The notes under the pieces are model-generated. The model saw nothing but the letters and a program-made list of their open reading frames with translations. It was not told the DNA's origin and searched no databases. A DNA stretch of 64,000 nt from [Anoxybacillus] calidus. Lineage in GTDB: Bacteria > Bacillota > Bacilli > Bacillales > Anoxybacillaceae. Position numbers and translations under genes: made by a program. This document shows, one piece after another, positions 36,623 through 44,950 of this stretch; positions within the stretch are counted from its first letter, which is position 1, and the number at the start of each line of letters is the position of its first letter. The stretch lies in assembly GCF_013760845.1 (NCBI RefSeq), contig NZ_JACDUU010000004.1, positions 231,708 to 295,707 on the forward strand. Direction: 5' to 3'.

Positions 36623-36624
36623 CA

Positions 36625-36876
36625 TTATTTTTGTTTCATATTAAATTTTTGCATAAAGCGTTCTGCACGGCCACCGCGCTCAGCAAATTTTTGCTTACCT
36701 GTGTAGAATGGATGCGTATCAGAACTAATTTCTACTTTGATAAGCGGGTATGTATTTCCGTCTTCCCACTCGATGGTTTCATGCGACGTTTTTGTCGAAC
36801 CACTTAGAAATTTATATCCGCTATTTACATCCATAAATACAACTTTTTGATAATTAGGGTGAATACCCGGCTTCAT
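36625..36876 (-). CDS. rpmE2: 50S ribosomal protein L31 type B (zinc-independent)
   Basis: An 83-residue L31 paralogue: [40 protein letters not shown]. It lacks the CXXC zinc motif of standard L31, as does B. subtilis YtiA. Under zinc starvation such proteins replace the zinc-binding L31 and release its zinc. A near-perfect Zur box lies about 30 bp upstream. ATG 36876 matches known N-termini; GAGGAGG lies 11 bp upstream. Confidence 0.95.
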   Translation of the reverse strand: MKPGIHPNYQKVVFMDVNSGYKFLSGSTKTSHETIEWEDGNTYPLIKVEISSDTHPFYTGKQKFAERGGRAERFMQKFNMKQK

Positions 36877-36907
36877 TTTCTCGTTATCCTCCTCAACCTT
36901 CATATTT

Positions 36908-36926
36908 AATCGTAATGATTACGATT
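36908..36926. promoter_or_regulatory. Zur box of rpmE2
   Basis: AATCGTAATGATTACGATT, a perfect 9-1-9 palindrome matching the Bacillus Zur consensus. Confidence 0.93.
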
Positions 36927-36966
36927 TGCTCGGTAGTTCCATTCTACATGAAATGTAAATCACCTG

Positions 36967-37692
36967 TCAACGTTTCTGGCATACAAAAATCATCCGTGGT
37001 GACTCCGTTTCCTTGTATGTTTGACCGTCATAGTCTCCAAAAACATGTAAAATATGAAAACCATACTTAGCAAACATATCAGCCATTTTTTCTTTCGTAT
37101 ACAGTTTTACCTTTTCTTGATATCTTCTTTCGCCTTTTATGTCCTTCACAATAATGTTTTTTATGACTACGTTTTCGTTGATTTTTCTATATTGCATAAT
37201 ATCTAATCCATCTCTTTGTTCGCGAGAAAATGGAATTAATTTCTTCTTAAGATAGCCGGGATTTAAATAATCGAATAAAAAAATGCCTCCTCTTTTTAAC
37301 GCATTGCTTATATTGCGAATCACAAGTTCATTTTCCTCATCTTTATCAAAATAACCAAAGCTTGTAAAAAGATTAACAACATAATCAAACTCTTCTCGAA
37401 ATCGAATATGACGCATATCAGAATGAACATATTGAATATGATCCATCGGCTTGCTTTCAGCAATACGAAGCAATGTTTGCGACAGATCAACACCAACAAC
37501 CTGCAGTCCTTTTTTGGCAAACCATCTGCTATGTCTTCCCTCACCGCAACATAAGTCCAATAATTTTTTACCAGGTTCAAAACCGATGATCTTATCAATT
37601 TTCTCTAGCTCTGCTGCAGCGAGTTCATCATTCCGATGCGCATAAATTTTGACATAATCTTCTTGAAAATGTTGCTCATACCACTGTTGCAC
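36967..37692 (-). CDS. Class I SAM-dependent methyltransferase
   Basis: A 241-residue Rossmann methyltransferase with motif I LLDLCCGEGRHS (44-55), motif II VVGVDLS and the later NLFTSFGYF region. Target unknown; small-molecule methylases share this pattern. The GTG start has AAGGAGG eight bases upstream. A weaker Zur-like palindrome lies about 25 bp further upstream, so it may belong to the zinc-starvation set. Confidence 0.82.
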   Translation of the reverse strand: MQQWYEQHFQEDYVKIYAHRNDELAAAELEKIDKIIGFEPGKKLLDLCCGEGRHSRWFAKKGLQVVGVDLSQTLLRIAESKPMDHIQYVHSDMRHIRFREEFDYVVNLFTSFGYFDKDEENELVIRNISNALKRGGIFLFDYLNPGYLKKKLIPFSREQRDGLDIMQYRKINENVVIKNIIVKDIKGERRYQEKVKLYTKEKMADMFAKYGFHILHVFGDYDGQTYKETESPRMIFVCQKR

Positions 37693-37714
37693 ACTCGACC
37701 CTCCTTAAACCACG

Positions 37715-37734
37715 GATCGTAATGGATACGTTTT
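37715..37734. promoter_or_regulatory. Weak Zur-box-like site before the methyltransferase
   Basis: GATCGTAATGGATACGTTTT keeps CGTAAT and TACG halves around a central G but has about four deviations from the consensus. Confidence 0.45.
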
Positions 37735-37781
37735 GCAAAAGTATTTTAACAAGCAATATACAGCTTGTAAATTAGATTGCA

Positions 37782-37809
37782 TTGAGAATATTTTTTGGAA
37801 AAATATAGA
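37782..37809 (+). promoter_or_regulatory. Putative promoter of cytochrome bd genes
   Basis: TTGAGA (37782-37787) and TATAGA (37804-37809), 16-bp spacing, about 45 bp before the cydA-type start. Confidence 0.4.
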
Positions 37810-37854
37810 TAATAAGGATAAATGATCAAACCAAAGAAAGGAATGTCTTATCAT

Positions 37855-39210
37855 ATGGATGATTTAGTCATCGCACGCAGCCTGTTTGGAACGACAATGG
37901 CCTTTCATATTATTTTTGCCACTTTAGGTGTGGGTATTCCGCTTATGGTGCTATTTGCTGAACTGCTTTATCAGAAAACAAAAGACCGCGATTATGCAGT
38001 GATGGCGAACCGTTGGACAAAAGGTTTAGCTGTTTTACTTGGTGTCGCGATTCCTTCCGGTACAATTGCCGGGGTTCAACTTTCTCTCTTATGGCCTGGG
38101 TTTATGGAGGTTATCGGAAGAGTAATGTCACTTCCCTTTCAAATTGAAATATACGCTTTCTTCGTTGAGGCATTATTTATGTCCATTTATGTCTATGCCG
38201 CTGATCGCATTTCAGCTTGGATGAGGATTTTAAGTGTTACCCTTGTAGCCATTGGCGCTAGCGCCTCAGCGATTTTAATTACAAATGTTCACGCTTTTGA
38301 AGGTACACCTGCAGGCTTTCGTATTGAAAATGGGGAAATTGTTGACGTAGACCCTTGGGCTGCCTTTTTTAATCCAAGCTTTTTTGTAGTGGCTGGACAC
38401 GTCGTGGTTTCCGCTTTTATGACCGGCGCGTTTGTCATCGCTTCGATTGCGGCTTACAAAATGTTGCGTGAAAAAAATAATCAAAGAGTCTATCAATTTC
38501 ATCGCAAAGCATTAATGCTCGGTCTTACGGTGGGAGGAATCTTTTCGATTCTGACAGCTTTAAATGGACACGAGTCCGCGCAGCTACTGCATGAATATCA
38601 GCCAGAAAAGCTTGCTGCGGCGGAAGGGTTGTTTGAAACACAATCTCATGCACCTCTTGCCATCGGCGGATATACGGACCGCGAAACACAATCCGTTAAA
38701 TGGGCGATCGAAATTCCATGGGCGTTAAGTTTCCTTGCCGGCAACAGTTTTGATACGGTTGTAAGAGGACTAAACGATTTTCCTGAAGAATGGTGGCCGC
38801 CATTGTTTGTGCATACATTATTCAACGCCATGGTTGGAATCGGTTCATTGTTAATTCTTCTTTCGGGTATGGGATTTATTTGGAATAAAATCATGAAGCG
38901 AAATACGTTTCCTCGTCCGCTTATGTGGAGTTTTATCGCTGCTGGTCCGCTTTCCATACTTGCGATTGAATTCGGCTGGATTTTTGCCTGCACAGGAAGA
39001 CAACCTTGGGTCATTTACCGAATGATGAAAACAGCAGATGCCGTGACACAAACAGGCAATTTAGCGATACTGTTCATCTTGTTTACCATTGTCTACGTTA
39101 TATTAGGCATTTCTGTCGTTCTTGTATTAAGGTATTACTTTAATCGTCATCCTGTCATGAATGAGCTAGATAGTCATTCAAATGACAACTCAAGTAACTT
39201 TGCACAATAA
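37855..39210 (+). CDS. ythA: Cytochrome bd ubiquinol/menaquinol oxidase subunit I
   Basis: A 451-residue membrane protein of the CydA family. His18 (AFHIIF) is the expected haem b595 ligand; the GRQPWV motif near the C-terminal third and the short quinol-binding loop are visible. It oxidises menaquinol and reduces oxygen to water at high affinity, without proton pumping. ATG 37855 starts at MDDLVIARSLFG as in B. subtilis YthA, with AAAGGAA eleven bases upstream. Followed by ythB after 14 bp. Confidence 0.94.
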   Translation: MDDLVIARSLFGTTMAFHIIFATLGVGIPLMVLFAELLYQKTKDRDYAVMANRWTKGLAVLLGVAIPSGTIAGVQLSLLWPGFMEVIGRVMSLPFQIEIYAFFVEALFMSIYVYAADRISAWMRILSVTLVAIGASASAILITNVHAFEGTPAGFRIENGEIVDVDPWAAFFNPSFFVVAGHVVVSAFMTGAFVIASIAAYKMLREKNNQRVYQFHRKALMLGLTVGGIFSILTALNGHESAQLLHEYQPEKLAAAEGLFETQSHAPLAIGGYTDRETQSVKWAIEIPWALSFLAGNSFDTVVRGLNDFPEEWWPPLFVHTLFNAMVGIGSLLILLSGMGFIWNKIMKRNTFPRPLMWSFIAAGPLSILAIEFGWIFACTGRQPWVIYRMMKTADAVTQTGNLAILFILFTIVYVILGISVVLVLRYYFNRHPVMNELDSHSNDNSSNFAQ

Positions 39211-39224
39211 GGGGTTTATAAAAT

Positions 39225-40265
39225 ATGACAAATGAATTAATTGCGATTACCGTACTATGGGGATTTATTTTCATCTATGCCGTCATGGCAACAATGGATT
39301 TTGGAGCTGGCTTTTGGTCAATGGTTTATATGAATCGGGAAAAGACGAAAGCGACCAATATTGCGAACCGCTATTTATCTCCTACATGGGAAGTAACGAA
39401 TGTTTTTATTGTTGCGATTGTTGTGGCACTTTTTAGTTTTTTTCCTGGAGCAACCTTTCTTTTAGGAACAGTACTGCTTATTCCTGGAAGCATTATTTTA
39501 CTTCTACTTGCCATTCGCAGCGCGTTTCTCGTTTTCGCGCATATTGCTAAAGAATACAAAAAGGCACTTACATACATTTCCGGAATTAGCGGCCTTATCA
39601 TTCCCGCTTTGCTCATTAGTGTGTTGCCAATTACACATGGCGGATTTATCGAAACAGTTGACGGAGTGGCGAGACTGCGGATGGATAAGTTATTCACAAG
39701 TCCACACGAATATGCATTTATCGGCTTTGCGATTTCGAGTACGCTGTTTCTTTCTTCGTTGTTGCTTGCCGACTACTCAAACGTAGCCAATGAATTAGAA
39801 GCATATCAGATTTATCGCCGTGATGCTCTTGTTCTTGGCCCCATTTCGCTACTTATGGCATTGTTCATCATGCTAACAATGCAAAACGAAGCGACATGGC
39901 TATATGAGCAAATGATGAATTATTTACCTTGGATCATTGGCTCCATTGCCATGTTTTTTGTCGCTGGTATCGCTTTATTTTTGCCGTCAGCAAAACAGAC
40001 AACTGTAAAAGGAAGACCACGCCTAGCAGTTGTTGCGATCGTTGTTCAATATTTCTTGGCAAGCTACGCCTACGGAAAAGCTCATTTGCCGTACATGATT
40101 TACCCAGACGTAACAATTCAATCAGGATTTACGCATCCAAACACATTTCGTGCACTCTTTACTTCGTACATTGTCGGCTTTGTCATTCTCTTTCCCGGCT
40201 TTGTCTACTTTTGGCGGCTGTTTATGAAAGACAAACGATATCTCCAGCAAAATGACCCATCATAA
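39225..40265 (+). CDS. ythB: Cytochrome bd oxidase subunit II
   Basis: A 346-residue CydB-family protein with about eight membrane helices. The N-terminal block MATMDFGAGFWSM is the family signature. It completes the bd oxidase with YthA. AAGGGG lies before ATG. The menaquinone genes about 3 kb away make the electron donor of this oxidase, though they are separate transcripts. Confidence 0.94.
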   Translation: MTNELIAITVLWGFIFIYAVMATMDFGAGFWSMVYMNREKTKATNIANRYLSPTWEVTNVFIVAIVVALFSFFPGATFLLGTVLLIPGSIILLLLAIRSAFLVFAHIAKEYKKALTYISGISGLIIPALLISVLPITHGGFIETVDGVARLRMDKLFTSPHEYAFIGFAISSTLFLSSLLLADYSNVANELEAYQIYRRDALVLGPISLLMALFIMLTMQNEATWLYEQMMNYLPWIIGSIAMFFVAGIALFLPSAKQTTVKGRPRLAVVAIVVQYFLASYAYGKAHLPYMIYPDVTIQSGFTHPNTFRALFTSYIVGFVILFPGFVYFWRLFMKDKRYLQQNDPS

Positions 40266-40278
40266 ACTGGAAAACCAA

Positions 40279-40307
40279 AAGCCTCTTTGAAAGTTCCAAA
40301 GAGGCTT
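40279..40307 (+). terminator. Hairpin after ythB
   Basis: Stem AAGCCTCTTTG / CAAAGAGGCTT; the following T-tract is short. Confidence 0.6.
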
Positions 40308-40310
40308 ACT

Positions 40311-40901
40311 TTAACACTTTAAAGTAGTGGGGGTCAGACCCCTTATTAATTTTTTATAATCTTGTTCTGCAATCATAACAACACGGCATGTTCCATTTAA
40401 TAAAGAATAAAACTCTATTTTTTCTGGAAGTTTTTGAAATACTTCCTTGCAAATAATAAGTACCGCTTGCTTATAACGATTTTGAAATTGTTCATCTTCT
40501 TCAAGCATAAACTTTCTAATCGTATAACCCTCGTTCTCTGAGTAACCAATGTCAATATCAAGGATGATTTTTTCTTTTAACTGCTTTGATACATATTCCA
40601 TTCGCTCAAACAGCAGAAATGGACAACAATTTCCGTCACGCAACGGATGAAGAAACCGGAGAAGATGGTCAAGCATTTTAGCCAACACGATATAATAATG
40701 GGCTAATGAATCGAATAAATTTTCATCGATTCGTTTCCACGTTTGTTCCACTAGCTTCAATAATAAGGCTGCCGACCGTCGCGAAGGAGATGTTTGATAA
40801 TATTTTGCAATAATCTTTTTCACCGCTGCTTCGACAGCTTGTTTCCAATTTTCATGAACTAGGCATCCTTCATCAATTGCGTTATGTAAATTTCTTTTCA
40901 T
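40311..40901 (-). CDS. Hypothetical protein (196 aa), Fur-linked operon
   Basis: A soluble, helix-rich protein with no domain I recognise. Notable are the N-terminal helical repeats (KQAVEAAVKKIIAKYY), a central NCCPFLLFERM with two cysteines, and an alpha/beta end. It lies 24 bp after the DUF2325 gene on the same strand, downstream of two Fur-like boxes. The last codons (RGLTPTTLKC) read through a GGGGTCAGACCCC palindrome, so the native C-terminus may have been changed. Confidence 0.6.
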   Translation of the reverse strand: MKRNLHNAIDEGCLVHENWKQAVEAAVKKIIAKYYQTSPSRRSAALLLKLVEQTWKRIDENLFDSLAHYYIVLAKMLDHLLRFLHPLRDGNCCPFLLFERMEYVSKQLKEKIILDIDIGYSENEGYTIRKFMLEEDEQFQNRYKQAVLIICKEVFQKLPEKIEFYSLLNGTCRVVMIAEQDYKKLIRGLTPTTLKC

Positions 40902-40925
40902 GAAAATACCTCCACTAACAACCGC

Positions 40926-41225
40926 TTAATTCGCCTTCTTTTCCGTTTCCATTCTTTGAATGACTTGGTGAATTGAACTCCACGAACGTTTGACAAAATA
41001 AATCGGCTTTTCCTGATTTTTCGCTTTTTGTTTAATCACTTTTGCAAGGTTATGGTTAATGTAATCCGTCATTACAAAAATCATATCAATATGCTCAGGA
41101 ATTTCCCTTTTAACCATATTCACTTTCCGACCATCTAAATGAATAATCTCTTTGAAACCAAAATTCATTAATTTATCTGTAATATTTCCTAAATGATCCG
41201 CTCCAACAACCAGTAAAGACGACAT
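40926..41225 (-). CDS. DUF2325 domain protein
   Basis: A 99-residue Rossmann-like protein: SLLVVGADHLGNI at the start, then HLDGRK and the MIFVMTDYINHNLAKVIKQ block, all typical of DUF2325. The biochemical role of the family is unknown. ATG has GGAGGG upstream. Two Fur-like palindromes lie 40-90 bp upstream, so iron control is likely. The next gene downstream is the 196-residue unknown. Confidence 0.8.
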   Translation of the reverse strand: MSSLLVVGADHLGNITDKLMNFGFKEIIHLDGRKVNMVKREIPEHIDMIFVMTDYINHNLAKVIKQKAKNQEKPIYFVKRSWSSIHQVIQRMETEKKAN

Positions 41226-41268
41226 GTCTCTCCCTCCGTCATTCTTCAGTATTTGCTTTTATTCTAAT

Positions 41269-41283
41269 TGAGAATGATTATCT
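41269..41283. promoter_or_regulatory. Fur-box-like site 1
   Basis: TGAGAATGATTATCT against the 7-1-7 consensus TGATAATNATTATCA differs at two positions. It lies 44 bp upstream of the DUF2325 start. Confidence 0.75.
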
Positions 41284-41296
41284 TTGTCAACGAAAA

Positions 41297-41311
41297 TGAT
41301 AAACATTCTCA
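41297..41311. promoter_or_regulatory. Fur-box-like site 2
   Basis: TGATAAACATTCTCA, a second imperfect 7-1-7 site 13 bp from site 1, in the divergent region shared with the DUF1540 gene. Confidence 0.6.
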
Positions 41312-41398
41312 TAAAAATTACTTATTGTTTCCGTTATAACTTTTTTTAAAACACGCAAACTAATGATGAATTCCACTTATAAACGGAGGGAATAAAAA

Positions 41399-41560
41399 AT
41401 GGCAAAAGATGTGCTTTGTGAAGTAAAAAACTGTCAATATTGGGCACAAGGAAATAGATGCAGCGCTGAATCCATTTATGTTGTCAGCCACGCCGGAAAA
41501 ATGGCGTCTGACTCATATGAAACAGACTGTAAAACATTCATTCCTAACACAGGAGCGTAA
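41399..41560 (+). CDS. DUF1540 domain protein (53 aa)
   Basis: A small cysteine-rich protein: Cys7, Cys12, Cys21 and Cys44 in the pattern C-4-NCQYW-x-NRC-x-AESIYV and ETDCKTF, matching DUF1540. The four cysteines suggest a metal site. CGGAGGG lies before ATG. It is divergent from the DUF2325 gene across the two Fur-like sites. Confidence 0.8.
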   Translation: MAKDVLCEVKNCQYWAQGNRCSAESIYVVSHAGKMASDSYETDCKTFIPNTGA

Positions 41561-41637
41561 ACCGGCATGATCCTTTGGCAGCTTATTTTTCGTTGCCAAA
41601 GGGTCACTGTACATAATCGGAAAAGGGGCAACGTGCG

Positions 41638-41829
41638 ATGGTGAAAAAAGACAGCATAATCAAAGCCTTTAAAGAAGAAGTGAGACGTTCAAACCAAATG
41701 ACATTCCCTATCTGCGTTGATTCGTTTACAAACTTGTGGCAATACGAATTCGGCACACTAGACGACTTACCGAAAGAAGTTGAAGATTTAGTCGCTTACC
41801 GAGCTATTGAATTAGGATTGATGGAATAA
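41638..41829 (+). CDS. Hypothetical protein (63 aa)
   Basis: A soluble helical protein (KDSIIKAFKEEVRRS ... TLDDLPKEVEDLVAYRAIELGL). AAGGGG lies nine bases before ATG. It follows the DUF1540 gene by 77 bp and ends before a long inverted repeat. No family recognised. Confidence 0.6.
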   Translation: MVKKDSIIKAFKEEVRRSNQMTFPICVDSFTNLWQYEFGTLDDLPKEVEDLVAYRAIELGLME

Positions 41830-41984
41830 CGAGTAAAACTCAATGGCAACTTTCATCATAAAAACTCAAAAAGGGGCTTTTTATCGATAAGTAACAGGGG
41901 CCGTTTTAAGGTACAGAAGTGTCATTTGACGTGCTCAATGACAAGGACTTTGGAATGTCAATTGACATGAATTAAGTCTAGTTT

Positions 41985-42035
41985 CCAATTAAAAAATGGC
42001 TGATCCAATTTTTGGGTCAGCCATTTTTTAATTGG
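41985..42035. terminator. Long bidirectional terminator hairpin
   Basis: A 19-bp perfect inverted repeat, CCAATTAAAAAATGGCTGA and its complement, around a 13-base loop. It gives T-runs within both arms and serves the convergent 63-residue and GNAT genes. Confidence 0.75.
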
Positions 42036-42045
42036 AGCGTCCTGG

Positions 42046-42594
42046 TCATTCTGAATCATTTGGATTCACAATAGCGAAGTGTAAATGATCTTCCCACCTT
42101 CCGTTAATCTTCACGTTTTTCTTAGAAAGCCCCTCCTTATGAAATCCTGCCTTCTCCAAAACTCGAATCGACCCAATGTTATGTGGCATGACCCCTGCTT
42201 CAATTCTGTGTAACTTGAGAACCTCAAAGGCATAGTCAACAACCAGGCGCACAGCTTCAGTAGTATAGCCATGTCCGCTGTGCGAGCGATCTACGTAATA
42301 GCCTAGCCAACATGTCTGTAAAGGACCACGGACCACTTCAGTCAACTCAATGATACCAACTAGTTCATCAGTATCGACGAGGAAAATGCCGAACGTGTAT
42401 TGCTCGTCTCTTTCCATCTTCGCCAAGCTGATTTGGATTCGATTTAACTGATATTCCTCCGTATAGAACTCCTCGGTCCTATCTGGCGTATACCGTTGCC
42501 AAAATTCTCGGTTTCTACGGTGCATCTCTGCCAATGGACCCACATCTGTATCCTTTAAAAATCGCAAATAGATTTTGTGCCCCGCCAATTTCAT
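42046..42594 (-). CDS. GNAT-family N-acetyltransferase (RimJ/RimL type)
   Basis: A 182-residue acetyltransferase with the acetyl-CoA-binding stretch DRSHSGHGYTTEAVRLVV and the C-terminal MPHNIGSIRVLEKAGF typical of the RimJ group. Substrate could be a protein N-terminus, an antibiotic or an amino acid. AGGGATGAGG lies just before ATG. Single gene between two gene-poor stretches. Confidence 0.85.
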   Translation of the reverse strand: MKLAGHKIYLRFLKDTDVGPLAEMHRRNREFWQRYTPDRTEEFYTEEYQLNRIQISLAKMERDEQYTFGIFLVDTDELVGIIELTEVVRGPLQTCWLGYYVDRSHSGHGYTTEAVRLVVDYAFEVLKLHRIEAGVMPHNIGSIRVLEKAGFHKEGLSKKNVKINGRWEDHLHFAIVNPNDSE

Positions 42595-42950
42595 CTTTCC
42601 TCATCCCTTCTTCAACATATAAACACCACAGGAATCCTGTGATGGACGGAGTACTTCGTCTCATGAAAGTTGGCATTAGAAATGACACTTGAATCGTCAT
42701 GAATTTGACACTCTCCATAAATTCCTTTCATCTTCTCATCTTCGAGATCGTTCAAACTTTCTCCTGCCAAAGTGAATGACTTTATTTGAAGAGCCTTGTA
42801 ATGACAAGACAAATGCCTGTTTAGCACCTCAAAACGGAACCCGTTAATCGATGAGATGCCTCCTTTATTATCTAGTTTGTGGATCGTATTAAGCGTTTCC
42901 CACAAATGGATTCAGCCATTTCATAGACACATAATATAAAGCGATTCTTT
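42595..42950. other. Spacer, possibly with mobile-element debris
   Basis: About 350 bp between the GNAT gene and menE. One minus-strand frame (42612-42905) includes GGISSINGFRFEVLNRHL, faintly like the C-terminal region of an integrase-type transposase, but it lacks a start site and I cannot support the link. No terminator for menE's neighbour is obvious. Confidence 0.3.
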
Positions 42951-44432
42951 TTATTTTGTCTCCCCGTTCTTTGGAATAAGTTCTGCCAATTTACGCCGCA
43001 GCAATTTTTTGGCAGCATTTCGCGGCAACTCTTCTACAAAATAAATCTGTTTTGGTACTTTATATTTTGCAAGCTTTTCTTTACAAAAATCGATTAATTC
43101 CTCTGCTGTTACTGCACATCCCTCTTGCAGTTTCACGAACGCACAAGGCACTTGTCCCCATTTTTCATCGGCCATTCCCGTCACTCCCGCTTCCGCTACC
43201 GCTTTATGCGAAAGCAGAACCGCTTCAATCTCCGCCGGATAAATGTTTTCTCCGCCTGAAATGATTAAATCCGAACGACGGTCTAACACATAAAGAAATC
43301 CTTCTTCATCCACATAACCAATATCTCCGGTGTAAAACCATCCGTCTTTGATTGCTTGCTTTGTAGCATCCGGGCGATTTAAATATCCTTTTGTAATGTT
43401 CGGTCCTTTGACAACAATTTCTCCCGGTTCATTCGGGCGCGCGATTTGACCATTATTTTCGATACGAATTTGCGCCGGAAACAGCGGTTTTCCTGCCGAA
43501 CCGAGCTTTGTAAAACTGTATTCCGGTGCAAGTGTTACGATTTGTGATGCGGTTTCCGTCATACCGTATGTTTGATAGACGGGGATTCCTTTATTACGGC
43601 ACGCCTCTAAAAGCGGTTTTGGCGCAGGTCCACCGCCCAACAACATGCAGCGAAACGTATCAGGATATGTACGTTCGCCAAGCTCTGAAAGCATTTGCTG
43701 GAGCATTGTGCTTACAACGGACATGATTGTCGCTTTTCCTTGAATAAGGATATCGTTCGCTTGTTTAGCGTCAAATCCGTTCATTATGTACACGCTCATT
43801 CCGTAAATGACGCTTCTCATTAAGATCGAAAGTCCGCTAATATGAAAAAACGGAACGGCCGCAAGCCAACAGTCTGTTTCCCTCAATCCTAAATTCAATG
43901 CCGAACCTACGGCGCTCCACCAATGGTTTCCGTACGTTTGTAGCACTCCTTTCGGCTTTCCTGTCGTGCCTGACGTATACATGATTGTTGCTGTATCATC
44001 TAAATGATATTCATGTTGCAGTCGGCATTCTTGTTCCGGCAAGAAGAAAAGTTCGCTTATTTTTACCATCCGAATATATGAAAAATCGTTTATTCGCTCT
44101 ACCATCTCATCATCAACGAGTAAATATTTCGCTTGGCTATCTTGCAATTGCCAAGCCAATTCCCTCGAAGTTAACCTTGTGTTTTGCAGCAAAACAATCG
44201 CACCAATATAATGAAGCGCATGGATGACTTCAATCATGTCAATGCTATTTTTCATTAATAAGGCCACGATATCGCCTTTGGAAATCCCTAAGCCAGCCAG
44301 CTGCCGCGCCCTTTTTAAAGCCGCGTTGTGCAGCTCAGAAAAAGTCTTTTTTTCACCATCATATTGAACCGCGATACGGTCGGGCGTTAAAAACGCTCGC
44401 TGCATTAACCAGTTAGGCATCGATATATTCAT
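42951..44432 (-). CDS. menE: o-Succinylbenzoate-CoA ligase
   Basis: A 493-residue acyl-CoA synthetase. The AMP-binding P-loop [12 protein letters not shown] is at 151-162, with the later [18 protein letters not shown] and [15 protein letters not shown] motifs. It activates o-succinylbenzoate with CoA for menaquinone synthesis. ATG 44432 has GGAGGG seven bases upstream. It is the last gene of the men cluster, separated from menB by about 500 bp of repeats. Confidence 0.96.
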   Translation of the reverse strand: MNISMPNWLMQRAFLTPDRIAVQYDGEKKTFSELHNAALKRARQLAGLGISKGDIVALLMKNSIDMIEVIHALHYIGAIVLLQNTRLTSRELAWQLQDSQAKYLLVDDEMVERINDFSYIRMVKISELFFLPEQECRLQHEYHLDDTATIMYTSGTTGKPKGVLQTYGNHWWSAVGSALNLGLRETDCWLAAVPFFHISGLSILMRSVIYGMSVYIMNGFDAKQANDILIQGKATIMSVVSTMLQQMLSELGERTYPDTFRCMLLGGGPAPKPLLEACRNKGIPVYQTYGMTETASQIVTLAPEYSFTKLGSAGKPLFPAQIRIENNGQIARPNEPGEIVVKGPNITKGYLNRPDATKQAIKDGWFYTGDIGYVDEEGFLYVLDRRSDLIISGGENIYPAEIEAVLLSHKAVAEAGVTGMADEKWGQVPCAFVKLQEGCAVTAEELIDFCKEKLAKYKVPKQIYFVEELPRNAAKKLLRRKLAELIPKNGETK

Positions 44433-44458
44433 CAAAATCCCTCCTTTTTTCGATACAA

Positions 44459-44492
44459 AGAAACAGCTTGATGGAAACCATCAAGCTGTTTT
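44459..44492 (+). terminator. Hairpin with plus-strand T-tract in the menB-menE gap
   Basis: Stem AAACAGCTTGATGG / CCATCAAGCTGTTT with T-run on the plus strand only. In the men reading direction it is followed by CTTTG, a poor terminator. Confidence 0.55.
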
Positions 44493-44570
44493 TACAAAAT
44501 GAAGAAAGTAACAAATACAGAGCGAATTGTGACCCCTCTAGCGCATGTCGGCGATCAAGCACAAGCCGTT

Positions 44571-44950
44571 TCCGCTTTTCTTATTTGTCTAGCTCCAGCG
44601 CCTAGCTCTCTTGTGCCAAATAACCTTCCCCCTCGAAGTGACAAGCACTTCTGCGAGTGAAGAACATTTGGCTTCGAGAACCAATTGCGGCGCTTCCACT
44701 TTTCTTATTGTCTAGCTCGCCTCGCAACGCCTAGTGGAAAATAACCTTCCTCCGTCGAAATGCAAGCATTTCTTGTCGGAAGAACATTTTCCTTACAGCG
44801 TTAAGCGCTCGGCTCCGCTTTTCTTATTTGTCTAGCTCCAGCGCCTAGCTCTCTTGCGCCAAATAACCTTCGCCCTTGAGGTGATAAACACCTCAGCGTG
44901 CGAAGAACATTTGGCTTCGAGAGCTGATCGCGGCGCTTCCGCTTTTCTTA
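44571..44950 (-). repeat. Three tandem family B repeat units (B2-B4)
   Basis: Units at about 44571-44699, 44700-44817 and 44818-44950 each start GCTTTTCTTATT-TGTCTAGCTC and carry a hairpin around AAGAACATTTGG or AAGAACATTTTCC. Unit 2 is the reverse complement match of copy B1 after pckA. The last unit ends exactly in the menB stop codon, read on the minus strand as TAAGAAAAGCGG. Confidence 0.8.

Noticed and set aside
36437..36706. Plus-strand frame of 89 codons in the spacer before rpmE2
   Set aside because: No ribosome site, low-complexity composition, and it runs through the rpmE2 terminator and coding region.
39929..40255. Long plus-strand open frame inside ythB
   Set aside because: Out of frame with a clear CydB protein, and without a ribosome site.
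41571..41606. Hairpin CCTTTGGCA / TGCCAAAGG after the DUF1540 gene as a terminator
   Set aside because: No T-run follows; it may be a processing or attenuating structure but I cannot support termination.
42612..42905. Minus-strand frame faintly resembling an integrase C-terminus
   Set aside because: Similarity is only impressionistic, there is no start site, no DDE residues and no inverted repeats.
44571..44950. Tandem units considered as a CRISPR array
   Set aside because: Units are 118-133 bp, differ from each other throughout, form long hairpins, and there are no short identical repeats with unique spacers or cas genes.
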